Shown here one piece after another: positions 27,131 to 36,768 of a stretch of 57,541 nucleotides of DNA. This stretch comes from Bacteroidales bacterium (GTDB taxonomy: Bacteria > Bacteroidota > Bacteroidia > Bacteroidales > Paludibacteraceae): contig JAAYPI010000014.1 in assembly GCA_012519885.1 (NCBI GenBank), positions 1 through 57,541 on the forward strand. Reading direction: 5' to 3'. Position 1 is the first letter of the stretch; the number at the start of each line of letters is the position of its first letter. The position numbers and the translations under genes are program-made. The notes under the pieces were generated by a model. It worked only from the letters and a program-made list of their open reading frames with translations. It searched no databases and had not been told where the DNA came from.

Positions 27131-29299
27131 TTAATTTTGTTTTGGTAAATTGTAGCGTAAACCCAGATAAAATTTTCTTCCGTGCAAAGGTCCCCAAATC
27201 ATTGTAGCATCAAATGTATCTGATTGTGGATTAGAAGCACTAATAATTGGATTTGATTGTGTAAAGTTAGTAATATTTTCAATACCTACATACACAGATG
27301 CATTTTTAAAGTAACGAGTAACTTGAGCATTGTATTGTTGGTAGGCACTAAACGTTTTATTCCATAATGGATTTATTGCATCAGGCGTTGGCATACGTCC
27401 GCCACCATTTAATTGCGAGGTAATATCATACTGCCATCTGCCTAAGGAAGTTTTGTAAGATGCTGTTATTAAACCTCTATGCATGCTCATTAGTGGTTTT
27501 AGTTGTAATACACCTCCTGTTACAGATTTCGTATCATTATATCGATAAGCTCCAAGAATTGTTAACCCATCCGCTATTTCAGTGCTAACTTCTATTTGTG
27601 CATTGTGTGCATAAGACGTGCCTAATGCATTGTAAAAAAGGATTTTATTAGCAAATGAATCAAAATCAATAACAAGTTGATTGTCAAATAATGTATAATA
27701 ATACTCTGTAGAAATCATTACTGTTCGGTAGCCAATTGGAATGTCAAATACTGCATTTACGCCTGTATTCCAAGCAGCTTCTTGTTGTAGTGGAGTAGAA
27801 ATAACAAACTCTCTGTTACTTGCAAGTAAGTTATTATTCTCTATCATTACATTTGGCGATCGATACCCTTTACCTATAGAAAAACGCAAGGTAACAGCAT
27901 TTATTGGCATGTATTTAATATGCAAACGTGGGGTTACAAATAGAGCATATTGTTTATTATAATCAGCTCGTATACCTGCCAACACAATCCATTTATCTGC
28001 CAGTTTTAATGTATACTCACCAAAAATACCAGGAGTAATGTAGTCCGTTTCTGTTATCTGGGTATTCCACTTCTCTTCATATAAATCCGCTTCCATACTT
28101 AGCCCTGTTTTAATGAAATGCGTTTCTTCGTCGGTTAAATGACTCTGTAAGATTGCATTTAAATAGAAAGAATACTGTGATGCATCATATGTTTGAGCAC
28201 CGTATAGGCTCTCTTGGCGATGAAATACCCCGTTAGTAATCAAACCAATACTGGTTTCTTTCTCTTCGTTCAATTCAATTCCATGTTTCATAAACACGTC
28301 GGCTCTCCACGTATCAATATGTATAGCATACGAATTTGGTGCTATTTGTCCCCCCATCCTATTTTCGTACAAACCTTTTACACCAAATTGGGCGGTATAC
28401 TGTTTATTGGCATATTGCCACCTATTAAAAAGAGAATATTGCTCTACTTGTGGATAATCAGCGAATCCATCATTATTTTTATCATGATGTTGAAAATCTT
28501 TATCTGCGTGCACAAATAGCATCGTTGACAAATTCTTTGTCAGCTTAGTGCTTGCATCAGCGTTAAGTTCAACCCTACCATCGCTACTACCAAACAGATT
28601 CACTGAAAATGGGTCTGCTAACTGAGGTTTTTTGTACTCAACATTAATCTGCCCTGTAATCGATTCATATCCATTAGATACAGAGGATGTTCCCTTAGAA
28701 ATTAAAATACCATCCATCCACGTACCAGGCACATACGATAAACCATAGGTACTACCTAATCCTCTAAAACTTGGTATATTTTCATTTATCATTTGTACAT
28801 AAATACCTGATAAACCTAACAACCTAATTTGCTTTGCACCTGTAGCTGCATCTGTGTAAGAGACGTCTACCGAAGGATTTGTTTCAAAACTCTCAGACAA
28901 ATTACAACAAGCAGCACGACATAATTCTGAATAAGATATCTCTTGCGTTTGAATAGGTGTAGCCCTAAAAGTTACTAGACCTGATTTTCTGCCCGAAACC
29001 TCTACTTCATCTAATTCTGTAACTTGTGCCAATTGCACAATATAGGGAGAAGAATATGTAATCTGTATTGTGTCTGATTTATATCCTAAATAACTTATAA
29101 TCAAACGATCCGATGTATTCATTTTTTCTATCTCAAAATTTCCATCAATAGAAGAAAGAACACCATAATTTGTATTTTCCCAATAAATATTAGCACCAAT
29201 AAGGGGTTCTTTGTTTTCTCCCAACACTTTGCCAATTATTTGAGAATGCATGGATGCAGATACCAGCAATCCAATTAAAAAGATATAAAATGTTTTCAT
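27131..29299 (-). CDS. TonB-dependent receptor of a probable metal-handling cassette
   Basis: Outer-membrane receptor with signal peptide (about 1-19), a carboxypeptidase-regulatory-like domain (about 20-100: GKVLGENKEPLIGANIYWEN), plug and barrel ending in YNLPKQN. The plug has the unusual CRAACCNLSESFETNP with three Cys, followed by TGAKQIRLLGLSGIYVQM, a combination I associate with Bacteroidetes receptors encoded beside HMA proteins. Flanked on the same strand by an HYC_CC_PP-type protein upstream and an HMA protein 10 bp downstream. The start ATG 29299 is the one followed by a proper signal sequence; the longer frame adds another hydrophobic stretch. Copper or zinc is a guess from context. 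722 residues. Confidence 0.82.
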   Translation of the reverse strand: MKTFYIFLIGLLVSASMHSQIIGKVLGENKEPLIGANIYWENTNYGVLSSIDGNFEIEKMNTSDRLIISYLGYKSDTIQITYSSPYIVQLAQVTELDEVEVSGRKSGLVTFRATPIQTQEISYSELCRAACCNLSESFETNPSVDVSYTDAATGAKQIRLLGLSGIYVQMINENIPSFRGLGSTYGLSYVPGTWMDGILISKGTSSVSNGYESITGQINVEYKKPQLADPFSVNLFGSSDGRVELNADASTKLTKNLSTMLFVHADKDFQHHDKNNDGFADYPQVEQYSLFNRWQYANKQYTAQFGVKGLYENRMGGQIAPNSYAIHIDTWRADVFMKHGIELNEEKETSIGLITNGVFHRQESLYGAQTYDASQYSFYLNAILQSHLTDEETHFIKTGLSMEADLYEEKWNTQITETDYITPGIFGEYTLKLADKWIVLAGIRADYNKQYALFVTPRLHIKYMPINAVTLRFSIGKGYRSPNVMIENNNLLASNREFVISTPLQQEAAWNTGVNAVFDIPIGYRTVMISTEYYYTLFDNQLVIDFDSFANKILFYNALGTSYAHNAQIEVSTEIADGLTILGAYRYNDTKSVTGGVLQLKPLMSMHRGLITASYKTSLGRWQYDITSQLNGGGRMPTPDAINPLWNKTFSAYQQYNAQVTRYFKNASVYVGIENITNFTQSNPIISASNPQSDTFDATMIWGPLHGRKFYLGLRYNLPKQN

Positions 29300-29450
29300 T
29301 ATTAAAAAAAATGAAGTGAATAAACTAAAATAAAAAACGTAAATGTGTAACAAACACACCCTTTTTTCTTACTTTTATCTTGAGTACAACCCATTATATC
29401 GTAAATGGACACAATGATGATACATAGATAAAACTAGAGTTTAGTTCAAA

Positions 29451-29909
29451 TCAAATAATAAAAACAGCTATTTTGGATAAATAATCTTCGTACAAATAGT
29501 ACTTATACAAATTAATTGAAAGGCATTCTTTTTTACCATTAATTTGTTGAATATCAGAAGGTATTGCAAGAACAGCAGAAAGTAAAAAAGACGGAATAGT
29601 AGATAAAGGCTGTGTTATTTGCACCTTAGCTATGTAACTATCCAAAGGTATAGATAAGCGTTGAGATGTACAATCTTGATGATGATCATCATGTTTGTGA
29701 GGGATATCTTGTGCTTCGCTATCATCACAAGAACTAGTACAACAGATAGCAAGATCACCCTTTACTGAATGGTGTACATCCATGCATGACTGACCCATTA
29801 AAATAGGAAAATACTCCCTACAAGCATCACATCCATAGTGAACAACATTTACTCCTAAACTAGCAAAAAAGAGTAATACGGCAAAAAACTGTAAAATAAA
29901 TCGTTTCAT
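29451..29909 (-). CDS. HYC_CC_PP-like secreted Cys/His-rich protein
   Basis: 152-residue exported protein: signal peptide (about 1-20), then HYGCDACREYF, AICCTSSCDD and a His cluster (HKHDDHHQDC). The HYxC and CC motifs match the HYC_CC_PP family of Bacteroidetes, named for these motifs; the final PP motif is not evident. The pattern suggests a metal-binding periplasmic or surface protein, but no function is established. First gene of the unit with the TonB receptor and HMA genes, though a 151-bp gap before the receptor leaves room for separate control. Start ATG 29909 chosen for the signal peptide. Confidence 0.7.
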   Translation of the reverse strand: MKRFILQFFAVLLFFASLGVNVVHYGCDACREYFPILMGQSCMDVHHSVKGDLAICCTSSCDDSEAQDIPHKHDDHHQDCTSQRLSIPLDSYIAKVQITQPLSTIPSFLLSAVLAIPSDIQQINGKKECLSINLYKYYLYEDYLSKIAVFII

Positions 29910-29940
29910 TGACAAGAAAGTAGTGTTAATTACTTTTTTG

Positions 29941-29990
29941 CAAAGATACACACAAAAAATTTTTACAGATATAGAAAAAACGTATCTTTG
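29941..29990. promoter_or_regulatory. Divergent promoter pair
   Basis: TATCTTTG on the minus strand (29948-29941) faces TATCTTTG on the plus strand (29983-29990). They serve the HYC gene (about 32 bp upstream of its ATG) and rsmG (about 33 bp upstream). No good -33 box on either side. Confidence 0.6.
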
Positions 29991-30022
29991 ACATAAAATT
30001 ATGAATTTTTAATTTTTTAAGC

Positions 30023-30643
30023 ATGAATGTGATTATTAAATACTTCCCAAATTTATCAATACAACAAGTTGCTCAATTTGAAGCACTTTTTCCATTATAT
30101 ATGGATTGGAATAGCAAAATTAACGTCATTTCACGTAAAGATATTGAGAATTTATACGTTCATCACGTATTACATTCATTAGCGATAGCAAAGATTATAC
30201 CTTTTGTTGATCAAACATCTGTTATTGACATTGGCACTGGTGGCGGTTTTCCTGGTATTCCGTTAGCTATATTGTTTCCTAACGTACAGTTTCATTTAGT
30301 TGATTCAATCGGTAAAAAAATTAAAGTAGCTCAAGAAATAGCTCAAGAAATTGGACTTGAAAATACAACCTTTCTCCACGATAGAATCGAAAATGAAAAA
30401 AAAACAGTTGATTTTGTGGTTAGTAGAGCTGTTATGCCTCTGGGAGATTTAGTTCGTTTTTGTAAAAAAAATATTAAAAAAGAACAAAAAAATTCCCTCC
30501 CTAATGGATTAATATGTTTAAAAGGAGGGGAACTTCAATCAGAAATACAAGCTTTTAAAAAAAGTGCAACAATATATGAGTTAACTGATTTCTTCAATGA
30601 AGATTATTTTAAAACAAAAAAAGCTGTTTATATTCCTTTGTAA
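30023..30643 (+). CDS. rsmG: 16S rRNA (guanine-N7) methyltransferase
   Basis: Methylates N7 of G527 in 16S rRNA (E. coli numbering) using SAM. 206 residues with YMDWNSKINVISRKD, the SAM motif VIDIGTGGGFPGIPLAI (the family-specific GGGFPG) and VSRAVMPLGDLV. Length and start are typical. First of four closely spaced genes on this strand, 8 bp before pcm. Confidence 0.94.
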   Translation: MNVIIKYFPNLSIQQVAQFEALFPLYMDWNSKINVISRKDIENLYVHHVLHSLAIAKIIPFVDQTSVIDIGTGGGFPGIPLAILFPNVQFHLVDSIGKKIKVAQEIAQEIGLENTTFLHDRIENEKKTVDFVVSRAVMPLGDLVRFCKKNIKKEQKNSLPNGLICLKGGELQSEIQAFKKSATIYELTDFFNEDYFKTKKAVYIPL

Positions 30644-30651
30644 AAGTTATT

Positions 30652-31278
30652 ATGCATCAACTAAAATACGCCGCAAGAAGAAAAGAGTTAGTAGAAATAC
30701 TAGCAATGAAAGGAAATTTCTCAACACATGTATTGCAAGCAATTGGCAAAGTTCCTCGACATTTATTTATGGATAAAACGCTAATTGAGTTTGCATACGA
30801 AGACAAAGCATTTCCTATAGGATCAAACCAAACTATTTCTCAACCTTACACTGTTGCCTACCAATCGGAATTACTGAACATCCAAAAAGGAGATAAAGTG
30901 TTAGAAATAGGCACAGGATCTGGATATCAATCAGCTGTTTTAGTCGAATTAGGAGCTCAAGTTTTTAGCATTGAACGTCAAAAAGTCCTATTTCATCACA
31001 CATATTCGCTATTACCTGAAATTGGGTATCGTATTCGGATGTTTCATGGAGATGGCTATGTGGGATTACCCAAATATGCACCGTTTGACAAAATTATAGT
31101 TACTGCTAGTGCAGAAGAAATACCTCAAGAATTGATTCAACAACTTAAAATAGGTGGTATTATGGTCATTCCTGTAGGAAATACAATGTTTAAAGTTACC
31201 AAATTAACCGATACAACAACAGAAAAAATTGAAGTAGACAATTGTGCTTTTGTGCCTATGCTACGTGGAATTAATTAA
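30652..31278 (+). CDS. pcm: Protein-L-isoaspartate O-methyltransferase
   Basis: Repairs isoaspartyl residues in aged proteins by SAM-dependent methylation. 208 residues with the active-site loop GSNQTISQPYTVA and SAM motif VLEIGTGSGYQSAVL, plus DGYVGLPKYAPFDKIIVTA downstream. Typical length. 8 bp after rsmG and 9 bp before the next gene. Confidence 0.93.
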   Translation: MHQLKYAARRKELVEILAMKGNFSTHVLQAIGKVPRHLFMDKTLIEFAYEDKAFPIGSNQTISQPYTVAYQSELLNIQKGDKVLEIGTGSGYQSAVLVELGAQVFSIERQKVLFHHTYSLLPEIGYRIRMFHGDGYVGLPKYAPFDKIIVTASAEEIPQELIQQLKIGGIMVIPVGNTMFKVTKLTDTTTEKIEVDNCAFVPMLRGIN

Positions 31279-31287
31279 TATATTAAC

Positions 31288-31938
31288 ATGAATATTATCA
31301 ATAAAATGAACGTTAAGACATTTATTTTTAACCCTTTTCAAGAAAATACCTATGTATTGAGCGACAGCAACAATAAGTGCATTATTATTGATGCAGGTTG
31401 CCTAAATTTGGAAGAAAAAAATGATTTGTATTCCTACATTAAAGAAAATAATTTACTCGTTGAACGTATTTTAAATACTCACCTACATATTGACCATTGC
31501 TTTGGTAATCAATTTGTTTCAGAAACATTTAATAAAAAAATTGAAGCTCATCCCGATGATGAAGCTCTATTAAATGGTATGAATAAATATGCTCAGACGT
31601 TCGGAATTGAATATACTGAAAATCACCCTACTATCAGTTATATTTTTGAAGGAGATACCATTACAGTAGGTGAAATTTCATTAAAAGCAATACATGTGCC
31701 AGGGCATTCAAAAGGGAGCTTAGTCTTTTATGCAGAAAAAGAAAAATATCTTTTTGCAGGTGATGTATTATTTAGTGGTTCCATCGGAAGAACAGATCTT
31801 CCTGGAGGAAACTTTCACGATTTAATTGATAATATTAAGCAAAAATTACTTATTTTGCCCGATGAAACAGTTGTTTTTTCTGGTCATGGGGCTCAAACAA
31901 CCATATTGCACGAAAAACAATACAACCCTTTTTTATAA
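31288..31938 (+). CDS. MBL-fold hydrolase, glyoxalase II-like
   Basis: Metallo-beta-lactamase fold enzyme of about 210 residues with THLHIDHCFGN (the HxHxDH zinc motif), HVPGHSKGS, FAGDVLF and a C-terminal SGHGAQT. These place it with the small hydroxyacylglutathione-hydrolase-like family common in bacteria without a settled substrate; thioester hydrolysis is the general expectation. An alternative start at 31306 (MNVKTFIFNPFQENTY) fits homologues slightly better than the ATG at 31288. Confidence 0.85.
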   Translation: MNIINKMNVKTFIFNPFQENTYVLSDSNNKCIIIDAGCLNLEEKNDLYSYIKENNLLVERILNTHLHIDHCFGNQFVSETFNKKIEAHPDDEALLNGMNKYAQTFGIEYTENHPTISYIFEGDTITVGEISLKAIHVPGHSKGSLVFYAEKEKYLFAGDVLFSGSIGRTDLPGGNFHDLIDNIKQKLLILPDETVVFSGHGAQTTILHEKQYNPFL

Positions 31939-31993
31939 AACGTAAAATATCATCTCCTCATAATATGTACCTCCAAATCTAATTTCCAATGGT

Positions 31994-33493
31994 ATGAAAA
32001 TATTCAATTCTACAGCTATTCGCCAAATAGACGCTTATACCATTGAAAAAAACCACATTAAATCAATTGAATTAATGGAGGTAGCTGCTCGTTCTGTATT
32101 TGAATATATTATACAACATTATGATATAGAAAAAAAAATAATCATTTTTGCAGGACAAGGCAACAATGGTGGAGATGCTTTAGCCCTAGCTCGTTTGTTA
32201 CACATAGCAGGCTTTTCAATCAAAGTAATTACTGTGTTTTTATCGGATAATTTATCAGATGATTGTGAAACAAACTATAAAGCACTACTTAATAAAAATA
32301 TACCTATCTACCATTATAGCATATACTTAGAACTAAACATAAAAGAAGATTACTTGATTATTGATGGCATTTTTGGCACTGGACTAAACAAACCAATAAC
32401 TGGTAAACTTGCTGACATGATTGTGTATATCAATTCACGTAATTGCGAAATTATAGCCATTGATATCCCTTCTGGACTACCCTCTGATGGAGTTACTGAA
32501 ACTAATCCTATTGCTATTAAAGCTACTATTACCATTAGTTTTCAATTTCCAAAGATATCTTTTTTCTTTGCCGAGTACGAATCATTTATAGGAAAATGGA
32601 TACTTACTAATATTGGACTTGATAAAGAATATATTGCTAATAAAGAGACAAATTTCTATACAATTACGAAAGAGAGAATTCAGAAGATTCTAAAAAAACG
32701 CTCTGTATTTTCTCACAAAGGCACTTTTGGGCACTGCCTATTAATGAATGGAAGTTATGGAAAAATGGGTGCTGGCATCTTATCAGCTAAGGCTTGTTTA
32801 CGATCTGGAGTAGGCTTGCTCACAACACATATTCCTGTTTGTGGAAACACCGTAATGCAAATAGCTGTACCAGAAGCAATGACATATACAGATATGCAAG
32901 AACTTACATTGACTAGTGTACATGATAACATCAACGATTTTGATGCAGTAGGTTGTGGTTGTGGTATTGGTACTGCAATACATACTCAAAAAATGATACA
33001 TAACTTACTTTTATCTACCAATACCCCTTTTGTTTTAGATGCCGATGCTCTTAACTGTATTGCACTAAATAACTGGAAACATTTATTACCTAAAAATACA
33101 ATCATCACTCCTCACCCTAAGGAATTTGATAGACTGGTAGGCGAAAGCAAGCATAATGGTGAAAGATTACAAAAAGCCATCCTTCTAAGCAAACAATTAA
33201 CTATTGTTATCATACTGAAAGGTGCATATACCAGAGTCGTTCTTCCCAATGGAAAAGTGTATTTTAATACAACAGGAAACCCAGGTATGGCAACTGCGGG
33301 TAGTGGAGATGTGCTTACAGGAATTATAGCAGGATTACGGGCACAAAAATACGATGCAATAGAGGCATCCTTACTCGGAGTGTACCTTCATGGCTTGGCT
33401 GGGGATTACGCTAAAGAGAAATATTCCGAAAAATCACTTGTTGCAACAGATATTATTGAGAACATAAGCGAAGCATACAAATTTATACTATAG
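31994..33493 (+). CDS. nnr: Bifunctional NAD(P)HX epimerase / ADP-dependent NAD(P)HX dehydratase
   Basis: Repairs hydrated NADH/NADPH. 499 residues with two domains: an N-terminal epimerase (YjeF_N, about 1-215; GQGNNGGDALALARLL and DIPSGLPSDG) and a C-terminal ribokinase-like dehydratase (about 225-495; HKGTFGHCLLMNGS, DADALNC, TAGSGDVLTGIIAGL). Full-length fusion as in E. coli YjeF. It is convergent, 17 bp away, with nadE, another NAD-metabolism gene. Confidence 0.94.
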   Translation: MKIFNSTAIRQIDAYTIEKNHIKSIELMEVAARSVFEYIIQHYDIEKKIIIFAGQGNNGGDALALARLLHIAGFSIKVITVFLSDNLSDDCETNYKALLNKNIPIYHYSIYLELNIKEDYLIIDGIFGTGLNKPITGKLADMIVYINSRNCEIIAIDIPSGLPSDGVTETNPIAIKATITISFQFPKISFFFAEYESFIGKWILTNIGLDKEYIANKETNFYTITKERIQKILKKRSVFSHKGTFGHCLLMNGSYGKMGAGILSAKACLRSGVGLLTTHIPVCGNTVMQIAVPEAMTYTDMQELTLTSVHDNINDFDAVGCGCGIGTAIHTQKMIHNLLLSTNTPFVLDADALNCIALNNWKHLLPKNTIITPHPKEFDRLVGESKHNGERLQKAILLSKQLTIVIILKGAYTRVVLPNGKVYFNTTGNPGMATAGSGDVLTGIIAGLRAQKYDAIEASLLGVYLHGLAGDYAKEKYSEKSLVATDIIENISEAYKFIL

Positions 33494-33510
33494 AAAACAG
33501 TATTCGCAAA

Positions 33511-35457
33511 TTATAAATTACCCGAAATTTCTTTTAACCATTCGTGTGCAACGGCATCACTTGGCATACGCCAATCGCCTCTCGGAGACAAACAAATACT
33601 CCCTACTTTAGGACCATCAGGCATACAGTTACGTTTAAATTGTTGACTAAAAAACCGTTTATAAAACACAATAAGCCATTTTTGTATGGTTTCATCGTCA
33701 AATAACACATCTTCCTCTGTTTCTTTTTTAGAAAATATGTGCTTTGCAAGAAATAAAATTTTACTTGGACTAAACCCATAACGCATCACATAAAACAAAA
33801 AGAAATCATGCAATTCGTAAGGACCTACGCTATCTTCGGTTTTTTGTATCATTTCGCCATTTTTTCCTATTGGTAATAATTCTGGACTTACTGGAGTGTC
33901 TAATATGTCTAACAAAACCTGTTTAATCTTTTCCTCTTGTGTGTGGGCTATATTCAACACTAAACTACGAATTAACGTTTTGGGTATACTTACATTCACA
34001 GCATACATACTCATATGATCACCATTGTACGTGCACCAACCCAAAGCAAGTTCGCTCAAATCGCCAGTTCCGATAACAAAACCTCTATGCTTATTCGCTA
34101 AATTCATTAACAGTTTAGTTCGCTCCCGTGCTTGTGTATTTTCGTAAGTAATATCATGGATAGTCTCATCATGCTCTATGTCTTCAAAATGCTGATAACA
34201 AGATTTTTTAATATCAATAACTCTACGTGTAACTCCAAGTTCCTGAATCAAGGTAAGAGCATTATCATACGTTCTATTCGTAGTACCAAACCCTGGCATA
34301 GTTACAGCAAGTATACCTTTTCTGTCTTTTTTCAGTTCATCAAAAGCTTGCACACACACCAAAAGAGCTAAAGTAGAATCCAATCCCCCTGATATACCTA
34401 TTACAACAGTTGGAGCATTTGTATGAACTAAACGTTTGACTAAACCTGCTACTTGCATAGCAACTATTTCTTGACACCGATTATCGCGTAGGTGTAAATT
34501 ACTAGGTACAAAAGGCTTTCGGCTAATAGGATAGTCAAGCGATACATTATGTTTACTTTGAACATCAGATGGTATGCACCTAATGTCTTTAAAATAGGCT
34601 CGATGGGTTTCTTTGTAGGTTGTATATTTGCATCTATCTACACGTAACTTATCTATGTCTACATGTGAGGAAAGTAGATAATCTGAATCTATTAATTGTG
34701 TGTTCTCTTTTAGCAAAACGCCATTTTCTGCAATCATAGAGTGCCCACTAAACACTAAATCAGTTGTTGATTCAGTCCCTCCAGCACTCGCATATACATA
34801 GGCACACATACAACGTGCTGACTGCTGAACGACTAAATTTCTTCTATATTGTCTTTTGGCAACAGTTTCGTTGCTAGCCGATAAATTAAGAATAATATCT
34901 GCTCCAGACACACAAAGACCTGCACTAGGAGGAATTGGAACCCACAAATCTTCACAAATTTCAACACCAATTTTAGTGCCATTGTGCAACGAAAATAACA
35001 AATCGGTACCTATTGGTATTACCTGACTACATATGTTTATTGTGTTTATTTTCAAATCAAATGCAGATGAAAACCAACGCTGTTCGTAAAATTCATTATA
35101 ATTTGGGATATACGTTTTAGGTACTATTCCTACTATCTTACCTTTTGACAAAACAATAGCACAATTAAAGAGTTGATTATCAATACACAATGGAGCTCCT
35201 ACAGCAACAAGCATATCTATACTTTCTGTTGCAGAAAGTATTCGTTGTAAAGCGTCTAAAGTGGCTTTTTGTAGTGTCTGTTGAAAAAATAAATCACCAC
35301 AAGTATATCCTGTTATGCATAATTCTGGAAAAACCAATACCTCAATACCAAGATGTCTTGCTTCCATAATTTTTGCACAAATTGATTCTTGATTAAAATA
35401 ACAATTTGCAACTTCGAGATTGGGTACTGCGGCTGCTACCTTTACATAATTATACAT
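33511..35457 (-). CDS. nadE: Glutamine-dependent NAD+ synthetase
   Basis: Amidates deamido-NAD to NAD+ with glutamine-derived ammonia. 648 residues: an N-terminal nitrilase-fold glutaminase (about 1-280) with its Glu (FPELCITGYT), Lys (VPKTYIPNYNEF) and Cys (GVEICEDLW) residues, and a C-terminal synthetase (about 330-640) with the ATP loop GISGGLDSTLAL. Normal length for the two-domain form. A TACTTTTG box (35487-35480) lies 22 bp upstream of the ATG. Confidence 0.94.
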   Translation of the reverse strand: MYNYVKVAAAVPNLEVANCYFNQESICAKIMEARHLGIEVLVFPELCITGYTCGDLFFQQTLQKATLDALQRILSATESIDMLVAVGAPLCIDNQLFNCAIVLSKGKIVGIVPKTYIPNYNEFYEQRWFSSAFDLKINTINICSQVIPIGTDLLFSLHNGTKIGVEICEDLWVPIPPSAGLCVSGADIILNLSASNETVAKRQYRRNLVVQQSARCMCAYVYASAGGTESTTDLVFSGHSMIAENGVLLKENTQLIDSDYLLSSHVDIDKLRVDRCKYTTYKETHRAYFKDIRCIPSDVQSKHNVSLDYPISRKPFVPSNLHLRDNRCQEIVAMQVAGLVKRLVHTNAPTVVIGISGGLDSTLALLVCVQAFDELKKDRKGILAVTMPGFGTTNRTYDNALTLIQELGVTRRVIDIKKSCYQHFEDIEHDETIHDITYENTQARERTKLLMNLANKHRGFVIGTGDLSELALGWCTYNGDHMSMYAVNVSIPKTLIRSLVLNIAHTQEEKIKQVLLDILDTPVSPELLPIGKNGEMIQKTEDSVGPYELHDFFLFYVMRYGFSPSKILFLAKHIFSKKETEEDVLFDDETIQKWLIVFYKRFFSQQFKRNCMPDGPKVGSICLSPRGDWRMPSDAVAHEWLKEISGNL

Positions 35458-35605
35458 ATAGCTACATATTTAGTTGTTACAAAAGTATAAAAAATATCTA
35501 ATATTGTTGATAAGATACAACCTAATTGTCTCTTTGAATTGTTAAGATATAATGAATTGTTAGGTTTTTTACAAAAATATATTTTTTTCTAAAAAAAATA
35601 TACAC

Positions 35606-35613
35606 TATATTTG
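35606..35613 (+). promoter_or_regulatory. -7 box of the secreted-protein gene
   Basis: TATATTTG matches TAnnTTTG; a leader of about 49 nt would follow. No TTTG at -33. The 211-bp gap from nadE contains only this box, the nadE box and AT-rich sequence. Confidence 0.5.
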
Positions 35614-35668
35614 TGTCTAGTAGAAATAAATACATCATAAATTATTCACACATAAAATTTAAAACATT

Positions 35669-36619
35669 ATGAACAAAAACTTTACACAAAAAATGACCAT
35701 TTTGTTTGCTTCTGTCTTATTTAGCGGAGCAACAGCATTTGCAACAGTCGATATTGAAGCAAACGAAACGTATACGCAAAACTTTGATGGTATAGGAACT
35801 GAAGCTACGGCTACTTTACCTACAGGATGGAAAGCCGATAAACAAACATCCGTTAAAACAGTCGGAACCTATGCAGCTGGTGTTAGTGCAACAGAACGTC
35901 AAGGAGGTAACAATATGAGTACCACAGCATCTAATGGGATTTATAACTTTGGTGCAGGTGATTTAGCAACAGCAACTGATAGAGCTGTAGGAGGACTATC
36001 TTCTAGTTCTGCATCAAAAAGTGTAAACTTCTATGTAAAACTTACTAATAATGGAACTACTCCTATTTCTTCTTTTACAATAAGTTATGATGTTGAGAAA
36101 TACCGTATGGGTTCAAGAACTGAAGAATTTGCTATCGAAATGTACTATTCTGCTAATGATGAAACATATACTTCTGCTGGGACTGACTTTGTAACAAGTT
36201 TTGCTGGCGATGCAACTAATTTAGGTTATGAATCAACTCCTGGTGTTACTAAATCCGTAACAAGTAAAACACTGAGCCAACCCTTAGCTGTAGGCGAAAG
36301 CATTTATTTGGCATGGAGCTACTCTGTAGCTAGTGGTACATTTACTTCGAATGCACAAGCCTTAGGTTTAGATAATGTTTCTATTACTGCCAATGCAGCT
36401 ACTGGTATAGCAAATATTACAAACAATGCAACTGTTGTTGCAAACAATGGTTCTATTGTTGTAACTGCAACAGAAGGAGCAGAAATTGAAGTATATACTA
36501 CTGCTGGTCAAAAAATTGCATCTGCAATAGCTACTGGAAACCAAGATATTATTGCTGTTTCTGCTAAAGGTATTGTGATTGTAAAAGTTGGTACTGAAAC
36601 TGTGAAAGTTGTTTTATAA
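35669..36619 (+). CDS. Secreted protein with a T9SS-like C-terminal sorting domain
   Basis: I do not recognise the central domain. The 316 residues start with a signal peptide (about 1-25, cut near TAFA-TVD), followed by a beta-rich, Ser/Thr/Asn-rich region starting ETYTQNFDGIGTEATATLPTGW, a phrase typical of the first strand of extracellular jelly-roll modules. The last 70 residues (TATEGAEIEVYTTAGQKI... GIVIVKVGTETVKVVL) have the short beta-strand pattern of Bacteroidetes Por/T9SS C-terminal domains or DUF6383. It is probably surface-attached or released. Alone on its strand and ended by a strong hairpin. Confidence 0.7.
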   Translation: MNKNFTQKMTILFASVLFSGATAFATVDIEANETYTQNFDGIGTEATATLPTGWKADKQTSVKTVGTYAAGVSATERQGGNNMSTTASNGIYNFGAGDLATATDRAVGGLSSSSASKSVNFYVKLTNNGTTPISSFTISYDVEKYRMGSRTEEFAIEMYYSANDETYTSAGTDFVTSFAGDATNLGYESTPGVTKSVTSKTLSQPLAVGESIYLAWSYSVASGTFTSNAQALGLDNVSITANAATGIANITNNATVVANNGSIVVTATEGAEIEVYTTAGQKIASAIATGNQDIIAVSAKGIVIVKVGTETVKVVL

Positions 36620-36635
36620 TCTAATACTGCTTAAT

Positions 36636-36671
36636 AAAAAAAGAGATTTGCAAAAGCAAATCTCTTTTTTT
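36636..36671. terminator. Bidirectional terminator
   Basis: AAAAAAAGAGATTTGC, AAAA loop, GCAAATCTCTTTTTTT: a perfect stem of about 16 bp with an A-run and a T-run. It ends the secreted-protein gene and, on the other strand, the tkt/tRNA-Lys transcript. Confidence 0.88.
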
Positions 36672-36685
36672 ATGCCCTAATTTAG

Positions 36686-36758
36686 TGACCTCGGTGGGGC
36701 TCGAACCCACGACCCATTGATTAAGAGTCAATTGCTCTACCAGCTGAGCTACGAAGTC
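36686..36758 (-). tRNA. tRNA-Lys (anticodon CTT)
   Basis: Complete cloverleaf of 73 nt read on the minus strand: acceptor GACTTCG/CGAGGTC (one T-G wobble), D arm GCTC..GAGC, anticodon arm TTGA-CTCTTAA-TCAA with anticodon CTT, and T arm GTGGG-TTCGAGC-CCCAC. The 3' CCA is not encoded. It lies only 10 bp beyond tkt and before the terminator, so it may be processed from the tkt transcript. Confidence 0.95.
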
Positions 36759-36768
36759 TACATCAGCA

